Positions 8,816-16,947 of a DNA stretch of 64,000 nt are shown here, one piece after another. Source of the stretch: Terrimonas ferruginea DSM 30193 (GTDB lineage Bacteria > Bacteroidota > Bacteroidia > Chitinophagales > Chitinophagaceae); contig NZ_AUDS01000009.1 in NCBI RefSeq assembly GCF_000425585.1, forward strand, positions 213,708 through 277,707, read 5' to 3'. The notes beneath the pieces are model-generated. The model made no database searches and was not told the DNA's origin. It was given only the letters and a program-made list of their open reading frames with translations. The number at the start of each line of letters is the position of its first letter. Within the stretch, counting starts at the first letter, position 1. A program made the translations under genes and the position numbers.

Positions 8816-8820
8816 ATGCT

Positions 8821-8987
8821 AATTTGAAGATTTGAGAATTTGAAGATTTGAAAATTCGGCAATAGTGAATGGTGAATGGTGAATAAGGCAAGTGACAGCT
8901 GTTTATGTTTACTTGTAACCTGAGCCCGAAACTTCGGGCAACCTCAGTGCTTATGTCTTAAACCTTACGCCTTACACCTTACTTCTT
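8821..8987. repeat. Heptad-repeat element 3 (purine arm 8821-8888, pyrimidine arm 8951-8987)
   Basis: The left arm has ATTTGAAG/ATTTGAGA units followed by GTGAATG heptads, the right arm CCTTACG/CCTTACA heptads. The palindrome GCCCGAA-AC-TTCGGGC lies at 8924-8939. The stop codon of the BON gene is inside the right arm. Confidence 0.8.
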
Positions 8988-9476
8988 CACCAGCCCTTTT
9001 GAATCAATACTCTTCGGCTTGGTGGCCTGGAGTTTCTCCATTAATGTGCGAAGCTCAGCGCGTTTGATTTCGCCGGTGACAATGATCACGCCTTCTTTTA
9101 CTTCCGCTTTTACGGTCGGATGATCTTTGATAGCATCACGGACGGCTGTGGTCAGTGCGTCATCGGCAGTAATTTCGGGAACGTTGGTGGGTGGAGCAGG
9201 TGGTGCAGCAACGGTTGTATTGTTCACTACCTGTTTTACTCCTTTAATTTCGGACAACTGTGCATCCACGGCAGAGCGTGCACTTTCATCGGCCACTTCA
9301 CCACTAACGGTAACAACACCTTCTTTTACTTCGGCGGAAAGGCCCGACAATGCAGAGTTTGAGGACAGCGCAGCCATTACCTCTTTGCGGATATCTTCAT
9401 CTTTGGGTTTGCTTTTACAAGAAATGACACAAAGGGCGAGAGAAGCGATGACAAGGATCGCCAGCATCTTTTTCAT
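8979..9476 (-). CDS. Lipoprotein with two BON domains
   Basis: A 165-residue lipoprotein: signal peptide with lipobox VISC (cysteine at about residue 20), then two BON domains. The first spans about residues 27-88 (IRKEVMAALSSNSAL... VVTVSGEVADESARSAV...) and the second about 103-160 (LTTAVRDAIKDHPTVKAEVKEGVIIVTGEI...), joined by an Ala/Pro linker. BON domains are thought to bind phospholipid membranes; family members such as OsmY and Kbp respond to osmotic stress. Its stop codon lies in the first unit of a heptad array. Confidence 0.88.
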   Translation of the reverse strand: MKKMLAILVIASLALCVISCKSKPKDEDIRKEVMAALSSNSALSGLSAEVKEGVVTVSGEVADESARSAVDAQLSEIKGVKQVVNNTTVAAPPAPPTNVPEITADDALTTAVRDAIKDHPTVKAEVKEGVIIVTGEIKRAELRTLMEKLQATKPKSIDSKGLVKK

Positions 9477-9585
9477 AGATCGTTTGTTTAGGTTTACAAT
9501 GATATGCTCCCTGGAGGCGGCATAAACAATGCCATAAAACCCATTTAAACAATTTCATGACCAGACGCAACCGGCGATGTTAATA

Positions 9586-9613
9586 AAAAACCGGAGCGTC
9601 AACTCCGGTTTTT
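9586..9613 (-). terminator. Rho-independent terminator of the ABC-F gene
   Basis: CCGGAG (9591-9596), 6-base loop, CTCCGG (9603-9608), flanked by A5 and T5 so the stem can extend to 11 pairs. Placed four bases after the ABC-F stop. Confidence 0.9.
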
Positions 9614-9616
9614 ATT

Positions 9617-11599
9617 TTACTGGCCTTCCAGTTCCATCAGTTTTTCAAAAACTGTCTCATATTCTTTGTTCAGCTTTTCCACTTCGCCCGCGGCCTGCTG
9701 ATAAGCGGATTCCGCTTCGCGGAATTTATTTTTATCTGCATAGATTTCCGGATCGGAGAGCGCCTTTTCCAGTTTGTCCTTGCGGACTTTCAATTCGGCG
9801 ATCTGTTGTTCCAGTTGCTGAAATCTTTTCTGTTGTTTTTGTAATTCCTTTTTTAGTTCTTTATTGATAGGAGTGTTGGAAGCGGCCGGTGTTTCTTTTG
9901 GTGCCGGTTCTTTTTCCTTTTCTTTCTCTTTTTGTTGCGGAGCGGTCTTTTCATTCTTTTCCGCTTTTTCTGCCTTTTTGCTTTCGGCTTCCAGGCGTGC
10001 CATCCGTTCTTTCCAGGCTACCCATTCATCATAGCCACCTTTGAACTCCTTGATTTCGTGATCTACGATTTCCCATATTTTATTGGCCGTTTTCGATACG
10101 AAATAACGGTCGTGGCTGACGAGCACCAGGCTGCCCTGGTATTTGTCCAACGCATCGATCAGCAGGTCGCAACTGTGCATGTCAAGGTGGTTGGTCGGTT
10201 CGTCGAGCATGAGGAAGTTGGCCTTGCTTACAATGGTTTTGGCCAGGGCAACTCTTGCTTTTTCTCCACCGCTCAGTACGCGGATCTTTTTATCGGAATC
10301 ATCGCCGCTGAAGAGAAAACATCCCAGCAGACCGCGGAGTTCCAGGTCGGTCATCTGGCTGCCGCATTCACGCATTTCATCTAAAATGGTGTTATTGACG
10401 TTCAGCGCTTCCAGCTGGTGCTGCGCATAGAAGCTTTCCTCTACGTTATGTCCCCACTTGCGCTCCCCGCTATCGAAGGTTTCTATACCGGCGATGATGC
10501 GGAGCAGTGTTGATTTTCCTTTACCGTTTGCGCCGATCAATGCGATCTTGTCGCCCCGGTCGATCTCTACGCTGCTGTTTTTTATAATGAGGTTGTCGCC
10601 GTATGATTTGCTCACGTTGTGCAATTCGGCCAGTACTTTACCGGGTACCTTATCCACGCGGAAGTTGATGCGGATATCGGGTCTTTCCAGTTCGGCATCT
10701 TCAATACGCTCTAGTTTGTCGAGGCGTTTCATGATGCTTTGTGCCTGTGCGGCTTTGCTGGCTTTGGCTTTAAAGCGTTCGATGAACCGTTCCTGCTGGC
10801 GGATATAATCCTGCTGGTTCTCGTAGGCCTTTTGTTGCATTTCTATACGGATGGCTTTCTCTTTTTCATAGAAGTCATAGTTGCCATTGTAGATATGCAG
10901 TTGTTGCTGATACACTTCCACGATCTTGTTCACCATACGGTTGAGGAAGTATTTATCGTGACTCACGATCACCACGGAGCCCTGGTAATGCAGGAGGTAT
11001 TTCTCCAGCCATTCGATCGAGGGCATGTCAAGGTGGTTGGTCGGTTCGTCGAGCAGCAGCAGGTCGGGTTGTTGCAGGATCATTTTGGCGAGCAGCACAC
11101 GCATGCGCCAGCCGCCGCTGAATTCTTTATAGGGGCGTTGCAGATCGGCGTTGGTAAAACCAAGTCCCTGCAATACTTCTTCGGTGCGGTGATGGATATT
11201 GTAACCGCCGAGCGTTTCGAGTTCGTGCAGGCGGTCGGTGTAGGCGAGGAGGGTGGTTTCGTCGCCGGTGCGCTCCAGTTCTTTACCGATCTCTTCAATC
11301 TCTTTCTCGAGTTCGAGTACGCGCTCGAAGGCACCCAGGGCAACCTGTAAAATGGACTCTTCGGTATCAAAACTCAACAGATCCTGGTGAAGGTATCCGA
11401 TGGAAGTAGACCGGCTTCTTTCTACTGTGCCGGCGGAAGGCAGGTATTGTCCTACCAATAGTTTGAGCAGGGTAGACTTACCCGTACCGTTGTACCCGAT
11501 CAGGCCAATGCGTTCGCCTGGCTGAATATGCCAGGTAGCTTCGGTCACGATGGCGCGGGCACCAAACTCAAATGTCACATTCTGAAATCCTGCTAACAT
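9617..11599 (-). CDS. ABC-F family ATP-binding protein (Uup/YdiF-like)
   Basis: A soluble 660-residue protein with two ABC ATPase domains and no membrane part. Domain 1 has Walker A GYNGTGKS (35-42), signature FSGGWRMRV and Walker B LLLLDEPTNHLD; domain 2 repeats these as GANGKGKST, LSGGEKARV and LMLDEPTNHLD. The charged linker between them (about 235-310) is the ABC-F P-site tRNA interaction region, and residues 590-655 are a coiled coil like that of Uup. A Lys/Glu/Pro-rich stretch (about 540-585) joins the coil. By family it acts on ribosomes; resistance or housekeeping role cannot be separated by sequence alone. Own terminator follows. Confidence 0.92.
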   Translation of the reverse strand: MLAGFQNVTFEFGARAIVTEATWHIQPGERIGLIGYNGTGKSTLLKLLVGQYLPSAGTVERSRSTSIGYLHQDLLSFDTEESILQVALGAFERVLELEKEIEEIGKELERTGDETTLLAYTDRLHELETLGGYNIHHRTEEVLQGLGFTNADLQRPYKEFSGGWRMRVLLAKMILQQPDLLLLDEPTNHLDMPSIEWLEKYLLHYQGSVVIVSHDKYFLNRMVNKIVEVYQQQLHIYNGNYDFYEKEKAIRIEMQQKAYENQQDYIRQQERFIERFKAKASKAAQAQSIMKRLDKLERIEDAELERPDIRINFRVDKVPGKVLAELHNVSKSYGDNLIIKNSSVEIDRGDKIALIGANGKGKSTLLRIIAGIETFDSGERKWGHNVEESFYAQHQLEALNVNNTILDEMRECGSQMTDLELRGLLGCFLFSGDDSDKKIRVLSGGEKARVALAKTIVSKANFLMLDEPTNHLDMHSCDLLIDALDKYQGSLVLVSHDRYFVSKTANKIWEIVDHEIKEFKGGYDEWVAWKERMARLEAESKKAEKAEKNEKTAPQQKEKEKEKEPAPKETPAASNTPINKELKKELQKQQKRFQQLEQQIAELKVRKDKLEKALSDPEIYADKNKFREAESAYQQAAGEVEKLNKEYETVFEKLMELEGQ

Positions 11600-11618
11600 G
11601 CTTCAACTGAAATTTGCG

Positions 11619-11626
11619 CAAAAATA
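11619..11626 (-). promoter_or_regulatory. -7 box (TATTTTTG) of the ABC-F gene
   Basis: Perfect TAnnTTTG on the minus strand 19 bases before the ATG at 11599. Faces the box at 11656-11663 across 29 bases; no -33 element is clear. Confidence 0.45.
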
Positions 11627-11655
11627 ATGCATTCGGACTGCTGATCGTTTAATAT

Positions 11656-11663
11656 TAACTTTG
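11656..11663 (+). promoter_or_regulatory. -7 box (TAACTTTG) of the DUF3347 gene
   Basis: Perfect TAnnTTTG 20 bases before the ATG at 11684, divergent from the ABC-F box. Confidence 0.5.
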
Positions 11664-11683
11664 CTGCAAAATTTAACGACGCC

Positions 11684-12304
11684 ATGAAGAAATTTCTCCT
11701 GTTTTTGCTGTTGATCGTAGCCGTCAGCGCTGGTGTATGGTTTTTCCTTCTCCGTGGAAAGAAAAATACGCACAAAGGTCCTAAACCGGTGTCGATGGCG
11801 GTGAGCAAGCACAGCGAGGCTTTCAATGCGTCCATCGAGTCGATGCTCGGCAATTACTACCAAATGAACGAGGCGTTCGTTAACTGGGATGTGAACAAGG
11901 CCAACGAAAGTGCGGCGGCACTGAAGCAGGGGCTGGATTCCTTCAGCCTGAAAGAACTGGAGAAGGATTCAGTGGAAATTGCGCAGAGTGCTTCTTTTTT
12001 CCTGGATAATGCCCGTGCCGAAATCCAGAATATTATCAATCAGCCGGACATTGCCGCTAAAAGAACTTCGCTCAATAGTCTTTCCGATGCGCTGTATATG
12101 TTGATGAAAACGGTGCGTTACGACCGTTCAAAATTGTATTTGCAGGAATGCCCGATGGCTTTTGGTGAAAATCAGTCTGGTTATTGGCTCAGTGCCACAC
12201 AGGAAGTACGCAATCCCTATCTTGGTACGCAGCATCCGCAGTATAAAGCGTCGATGTTGAATTGCGGTGAGCCGAAGGATACGGTGAATTTTATGCAGAA
12301 GTAA
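11684..12304 (+). CDS. DUF3347 domain membrane-anchored protein
   Basis: A 206-residue protein with one N-terminal hydrophobic segment (residues 3-23, followed by RGKKN) that anchors it to the inner membrane facing the periplasm. The rest matches the DUF3347 pattern: helical region with NYYQMNEAFVNWD..., then YLQECPMAFGENQSGYW and EVRNPYLG, ending MLNCGE. The two cysteines with methionine and the CPM motif resemble those in copper- and metal-handling partners of CusB-type adaptors, so a metal-related role is possible (family inference). The final codons AAG-TAA begin a heptad repeat array. Confidence 0.82.
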   Translation: MKKFLLFLLLIVAVSAGVWFFLLRGKKNTHKGPKPVSMAVSKHSEAFNASIESMLGNYYQMNEAFVNWDVNKANESAAALKQGLDSFSLKELEKDSVEIAQSASFFLDNARAEIQNIINQPDIAAKRTSLNSLSDALYMLMKTVRYDRSKLYLQECPMAFGENQSGYWLSATQEVRNPYLGTQHPQYKASMLNCGEPKDTVNFMQK

Positions 12305-12490
12305 GGTATGGGATAAGGTATAAGGTATAAGGGATAAGGTGTAAGGTAGAGGATATAAGAGGTATAAGGGGATAAATTTATAAATAAAACAGCCATGTCA
12401 TGTTAAGATACAGACATGGCTGTTTTATTCACGATTCACGATTGACGATTGACTCCCGAAATTTCGGGATCACCATTCACGCTCACTCGT
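12299..12490. repeat. Heptad-repeat element 4 (purine arm 12299-12372, pyrimidine arm 12428-12490)
   Basis: AAGGTAT/AAGGTGT heptads start at the DUF3347 stop. ATTCACG/ATTGACG heptads and the palindrome TCCCGAA-AT-TTCGGGA (12454-12469) end on the stop of the convergent 12483 gene. A terminator hairpin sits between the arms. Confidence 0.85.
12385..12427. terminator. Bidirectional terminator hairpin
   Basis: About 14-base arms, AAAACAGCCATGTC and GACATGGCTGTTTT, flanked by A- and T-rich runs on both sides; lies between two convergent genes. Confidence 0.85.
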
Positions 12491-12749
12491 CATCCTCTTC
12501 TTCCTGGTAAGCATCCTCACCATAATACTGTTTCTCCCATTGGCTGACCGCTTCGTCGCTCAGGCATTCAATGATGTCAGACAATGTATCGGTCTTGAGT
12601 TTCCATTCCGTTTTGGTAGGATCATCAAACCGTTGAATAAACAGGCAATGATCCGTCTCCACAGTCACCTGGATCAGTTCGATCGGTGAATTTTCTTTGT
12701 CTTTTACCAGATAATAACATCCGTTTTCCAGCAGGTCATAGCTGTACAT
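12483..12749 (-). CDS. Hypothetical acidic protein, 88 aa
   Basis: Small soluble protein (MYSYDLLENGCYYLVKDKEN...) of alternating strands with an acidic tail EEEDDE and no signal peptide. I do not recognise a family. Unusually for this window the ATG has a good Shine-Dalgarno-like GGGAGG about seven bases upstream, which supports translation. It stands alone, convergent with the DUF3347 gene, and its stop TGA is within a heptad repeat unit. Confidence 0.65.
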   Translation of the reverse strand: MYSYDLLENGCYYLVKDKENSPIELIQVTVETDHCLFIQRFDDPTKTEWKLKTDTLSDIIECLSDEAVSQWEKQYYGEDAYQEEEDDE

Positions 12750-13080
12750 AATCCGTCCTCCCTTGTTTAAATTTCTATAATTTAATACCAGTCAAAAGCC
12801 GATGGCCCGGGTTAGTAAGTGAGAATGTAATGGGTTGTGGGGTAGAATCCGGGGTAAGTAGAGCACAAAAATACGAAGAAAGATGAGACAGGAAAGGAAA
12901 AATGACGCATCCGGTACATTTTTCTTATTTAATTGATTTATAATAACATTATAAGCGTTTGCTTTTATTTAATATAAAAATAATGCCGGTTTTTTGCAGC
13001 TTCGGTAACACCTGAAAATACTGCTTGCCGATCCTGTTGAATTAGACCGGCACTTATGCCATAAGCTCGCGGCTTTCCCT
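12750..13080. other. Gene-free stretch upstream of lepA
   Basis: No gene seen. It holds an AT-rich block at about 12895-12985 and no heptad array. An open frame on the minus strand runs from here into lepA but has no coding character. Confidence 0.5.
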
Positions 13081-13088
13081 TACCTTTG
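13081..13088 (+). promoter_or_regulatory. -7 box (TACCTTTG) of lepA
   Basis: Perfect TAnnTTTG 26 bases before the lepA ATG; no TTG at the usual distance upstream. Confidence 0.5.
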
Positions 13089-13114
13089 CACGTCCGAAAA
13101 ACGGGCCGAAGTAC

Positions 13115-14908
13115 ATGAAAAATATACGGAATTTCTGCATCATCGCGCATATTGACCACGGCAAAAGTACCCTGGCTGACAGGCTGTTGCAAAGCACCAA
13201 CACCATCAGCGACCGGGAAATGATGGACCAGGTACTGGACGATATGGATCTTGAACGGGAAAAAGGTATCACGATCAAGAGCCACGCCATCCAGATCAAC
13301 TACCGCCATACCGACGGACAGGAGTTTATCCTCAACCTGATCGATACGCCCGGTCACGTAGACTTCAGCTATGAGGTGAGCCGCGCGCTCGCCGCCTGTG
13401 AAGGCGCTCTGCTGCTTGTGGATGCCACACAAGGTATCCAGGCCCAGACCATTTCCAATCTTTACCTCGCCATCGAAAACGACCTTGAGATCATTCCCGT
13501 GATCAATAAGATCGATATGGACGGCGCCATGATCGAGGAAGTACAGGACCAGATCATCGAATTGATCGGTTGCAAACCGGAAGATATCCTGCTCGCCAGC
13601 GGCCGTACCGGTCTTGGTATCGAAGGAGTGCTGGCGGCAATCGTAGACCGCATTCCCGCACCCAAAGGTGATCCCGAAGCACCGCTGCAGGCATTGATCT
13701 TCGACAGCGTATTCAACAGCTTCCGTGGTATCATCGTTTATTATCGTATTCAGAATGGCACCATCCGCAAGGGTGATAAAGTAAGATTTGTTTCAACCGG
13801 ACAAGACTATGAAGCCGATGAAGTAGGCATCCTCAAATTGAAGATGACCGAAAAGAAAGAAGTGAAGGCCGGCGACGTAGGATATATCATCACCGGTATC
13901 AAAAATGCCAAGGAAGTGAAAGTTGGTGATACCATCACGCTTTCCAACAGACCTACAAAGGAACCTATCAAAGGTTTTGAAGAAGTGAAACCGATGGTAT
14001 TCGCCGGTATCTACCCCGTTAATACCGACGAGTTCGAGGAACTGCGCGATTGTATGGACAAACTGCAGCTCAACGATGCGTCACTGACATACGAATTGGA
14101 AACATCGCAGGCACTTGGTTTTGGTTTCCGTTGCGGCTTCCTCGGTATGCTGCACATGGAGATCATCCAGGAACGTCTCGAGCGCGAGTTCAACCAAACC
14201 GTTATCACTACCGTACCCAACGTTAGTTTCATCGCTTATACGACCAAGGGAGAAAAAGTGATGGTCAACAACCCATCCGAGTTTCCCGATCCGGTGAAGA
14301 CCGAACGGATAGAAGAACCTTATATCCGCGCGCAGATCATCACCAAGCCCGAGTATATCGGCAACATCATGACGCTCTGTCTCGGCAAACGGGGAATCCT
14401 GATCAATCAGAGCTACCTCACTACCACACGCGTGGAACTGATTTTCGAAATGCCCTTGACCGAGATCGTATTTGATTTCTACGATAAGCTGAAATCACAA
14501 ACGCGCGGTTATGCATCGTTCGATTACCATGCCATCGGTTACCGCGACGCCCTGATCTCTAAAATGGATATCCTGCTGAACGGTGAAAAAGTGGATGCCC
14601 TGAGCGCGCTTATTCACCGCAGCCGCGCCGAAGATTTCGGTCGTAAACTCTGCGAAAAACTGAAAGAGTTGCTGCCACGCCAGCAATTCCAGATCGCTAT
14701 CCAGGCCGCTATCGGCGCCAAAGTGGTCGCCCGCGAAAACATCTCCGCCATGCGCAAAGACGTAACCGCGAAATGTTATGGTGGTGACATCAGCCGTAAA
14801 CGCAAACTCCTGGAAAAACAGAAAGAAGGTAAGAAACGTATGCGCCAGATAGGCAATGTGGAAGTACCGCAGGAAGCATTTCTTGCAGTACTGAAACTGG
14901 ACGATTAA
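13115..14908 (+). CDS. lepA: Elongation factor 4 (LepA)
   Basis: Ribosome-binding translational GTPase of 597 residues, the normal LepA length. G1 is AHIDHGKST (residues 11-19), the switch region reads [10 protein letters not shown]3 is DTPGHVDF and G4 is NKIDMDGA. The LepA-specific C-terminal domain is complete, ending with the basic [15 protein letters not shown] and KKRMRQIG segments that contact tRNA and the ribosome. Single-gene unit with its own -7 box upstream and a strong terminator downstream. Confidence 0.98.
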   Translation: MKNIRNFCIIAHIDHGKSTLADRLLQSTNTISDREMMDQVLDDMDLEREKGITIKSHAIQINYRHTDGQEFILNLIDTPGHVDFSYEVSRALAACEGALLLVDATQGIQAQTISNLYLAIENDLEIIPVINKIDMDGAMIEEVQDQIIELIGCKPEDILLASGRTGLGIEGVLAAIVDRIPAPKGDPEAPLQALIFDSVFNSFRGIIVYYRIQNGTIRKGDKVRFVSTGQDYEADEVGILKLKMTEKKEVKAGDVGYIITGIKNAKEVKVGDTITLSNRPTKEPIKGFEEVKPMVFAGIYPVNTDEFEELRDCMDKLQLNDASLTYELETSQALGFGFRCGFLGMLHMEIIQERLEREFNQTVITTVPNVSFIAYTTKGEKVMVNNPSEFPDPVKTERIEEPYIRAQIITKPEYIGNIMTLCLGKRGILINQSYLTTTRVELIFEMPLTEIVFDFYDKLKSQTRGYASFDYHAIGYRDALISKMDILLNGEKVDALSALIHRSRAEDFGRKLCEKLKELLPRQQFQIAIQAAIGAKVVARENISAMRKDVTAKCYGGDISRKRKLLEKQKEGKKRMRQIGNVEVPQEAFLAVLKLDD

Positions 14909-14938
14909 AAAAAAAGGAGCCTGAAGGCTCCTTTTTTT
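14909..14938 (+). terminator. Rho-independent terminator of lepA
   Basis: AGGAGCC, GAA-type loop, GGCTCCT, flanked by A and T runs; starts immediately after the stop codon. Confidence 0.95.
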
Positions 14939-15137
14939 GTAGTAAGTTTTAAGTAATAAGTTATAAGTAAGATAATAATACAGTCAATACATCTTAGAAG
15001 CTAATCATGTATAAGCGAACCAGGGAAGTGCCAAGCTTAATACTTAATACTTAATACTTAATACTTAATACTTAATACTTAATACTTAATACTTAATACT
15101 TAATACTTAATACTTAATACTTACTACTCACCACTCA
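14938..15137. repeat. Heptad-repeat element 5 (purine arm 14938-14980, pyrimidine arm 15036-15137)
   Basis: The right arm has twelve perfect tandem copies of CTTAATA (15036-15119), then degenerate CTTACTA and CTCACCA units that contain the stop codon of the CDC-like gene. The left arm is AAGTTTT/AAGTAAT heptads just behind the lepA terminator. Confidence 0.95.
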
Positions 15138-16922
15138 CTTCCGCGTCACTTTCACTCTATACAGGATGGCGATTGCCGAATGCTCTTTATCGCCGTTCTC
15201 ATACAACTTCACTTCGTGAGTTTTATTTTCCAATTCTACTGAACGTCCGGCCGCCAGGTTCATGATGGAGTTAATGTTGGCTGTTTTGTCGAGCGAATAT
15301 TTCAGATCCAGGGGTTGATAGGCCCGGTAGACCGGTTTGTGAAAAGGTTCCCAATCCTTCAGGGTCTGACTGAATACCAATTGCAACTCCCGTAATTGCG
15401 CCAGGGTAAGATCTTTTACAATCACTACCTCTTTGTCGTCGCCGATTGTTTTATTCGCGCCAATACTCCAGGCAGCATCCTCGTTGATGCCAAATAAACG
15501 TTTGCCATTGACATCACAGGTGCCGAAAATATCTTCTTTATCATCAGGGAAAAGCTCCACCACCTTGTTACATTTCAATCCTTTAAAAATTACTTCCACA
15601 TCATACCGCGGGTTGAGGCAGTCGTCTACTTTATAGTTGGAAGTTGAACGCACACCGATAATACGTCCGTCGGAGATGCGTTGTACCACATATTGCAAAG
15701 GCAGCGCACCGGTACGGTTATTCAGCGTGGCAGCCGATGGATCACGGATATACTGATAAACTGCTTCGGGATCGCCAGCCACACTGTTGGCTGTCTGGCC
15801 ATTACCACCATACACCAACGCCTTGAATTCTTTAATGTCACGGACAAACTTATTGCGCACATCGCCGGAAATAGAACCACCCAATGAGGCATTGGCCAAT
15901 TCACCTCCGGTGAAATTAATACCCAAACGCGCAGACACGCGGCCGAATGCTTCCGCCGAATCAAGTGTGGAGCGGAATGTCATCATGATCATGCGGCCGT
16001 ATACAACCGACTTTACGATACCCTGGTGAATATTGGCAGCAGCACTTGCGTTCGTAAACAACAAACCCGGATCTTCTTCTTCTATCGTATACGCATACAT
16101 CGGTTGTATGAATGATAACATGTACTGGCGTTCCACAGAACCGTTTACCATGTTGCCGCTTGCCCGTATACCCTGCGACAGATCGAGCGGAATACCAAAT
16201 TCTTCCAGCGGCAGCATCAGCCCCGCAGAAAAATTAAAGGAGGCTGTCAGTTCCTGCTGGCTGCGCAGTTCCATTGAACGATAGGCGAACACGGAGGGAA
16301 TGGCAGCACCATAATGGCGATCGCGCAGGTTTTCATCCAGCACACGATTGTTGTTGCTGCCGAAATTGCTGACCGTGTAAGTTCTGGAACCTGAATCAGG
16401 GTTACTGATGCTGATGGCCACCGTCAAAGGACGACGTTGTGCAGGTGATACATACGTTACCGGCGATCTCCCCAGCAAACTTCCCGCATCGATGAAGGCT
16501 CCGGGATAAATGGCATTGGGAAAATTCAGCCGCAGGTCGATCAGGCTGAAGGCAGACTCATTGAGGTAGTCGAGGTTATAAGATTGTGTAAGACAATAGC
16601 CATCACCGGACGGTTCTTTGCCGGGTGTACCTACCGCTCTTACAGGAGCTGCGGCACGGGGAAGGTTTACACCCACTATACTGGTGTTTGCACCGCTGCT
16701 TCTTGTAGTAATGGTATTAGCCGGAGCACCACCGGAAGCGCGCGCTGGACGAATAGCCGTGAAGTACCAGTCGAGCGGTGTTCTTTGTATCAGTTTGGGG
16801 TTGACCGTTACGTTAGCGGGTAATTTGCCTATCGGTCGCGTTATCGGGCCCTGCGAAAAACTCAACTGCGGACATGCAATAATAGCAATAAGCAGGAGGA
16901 GGAATTGACTATATGTTTTCAT
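15135..16922 (-). CDS. Cholesterol-dependent-cytolysin-like pore-forming protein
   Basis: A 595-residue exported protein (signal peptide 1-24, cut after SFSQ). Residues about 135-435 follow the core of thiol-activated cytolysins such as perfringolysin O: AIYPGAFIDAGSLL, RRPLTVAISISNP, SRTYTVSN, then FAYRSMELRSQQEL, then GIVKSVVYGRMIMMTFRST (301-319), EFKALVYGGNG (365-375) and PLQYVVQRISDGRIIGV. The family domain 4 with the Trp-rich undecapeptide (ECTGLAWEWWR) is missing; residues 436-595 are a different C-terminal domain, as in the CDC-like group of Gram-negatives. Target membrane is therefore unlikely to be recognised through the usual cholesterol loop. Last gene of a likely operon, 25 bases behind the lectin-lipase gene. 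No database search was run; alignment is from memory. Confidence 0.85.
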   Translation of the reverse strand: MKTYSQFLLLLIAIIACPQLSFSQGPITRPIGKLPANVTVNPKLIQRTPLDWYFTAIRPARASGGAPANTITTRSSGANTSIVGVNLPRAAAPVRAVGTPGKEPSGDGYCLTQSYNLDYLNESAFSLIDLRLNFPNAIYPGAFIDAGSLLGRSPVTYVSPAQRRPLTVAISISNPDSGSRTYTVSNFGSNNNRVLDENLRDRHYGAAIPSVFAYRSMELRSQQELTASFNFSAGLMLPLEEFGIPLDLSQGIRASGNMVNGSVERQYMLSFIQPMYAYTIEEEDPGLLFTNASAAANIHQGIVKSVVYGRMIMMTFRSTLDSAEAFGRVSARLGINFTGGELANASLGGSISGDVRNKFVRDIKEFKALVYGGNGQTANSVAGDPEAVYQYIRDPSAATLNNRTGALPLQYVVQRISDGRIIGVRSTSNYKVDDCLNPRYDVEVIFKGLKCNKVVELFPDDKEDIFGTCDVNGKRLFGINEDAAWSIGANKTIGDDKEVVIVKDLTLAQLRELQLVFSQTLKDWEPFHKPVYRAYQPLDLKYSLDKTANINSIMNLAAGRSVELENKTHEVKLYENGDKEHSAIAILYRVKVTRK

Positions 16923-16947
16923 ATTTCTTTGTTTTGCGTTTGTGAGA

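Noticed and set aside
12965-13432. Open frame of 155 codons on the minus strand over lepA
   Set aside because: It overlaps the conserved lepA N-terminus in antisense and starts inside it.
15036-15119. CRISPR-like array of short repeats
   Set aside because: Units are 7 bases with no spacers, and no cas gene is present.
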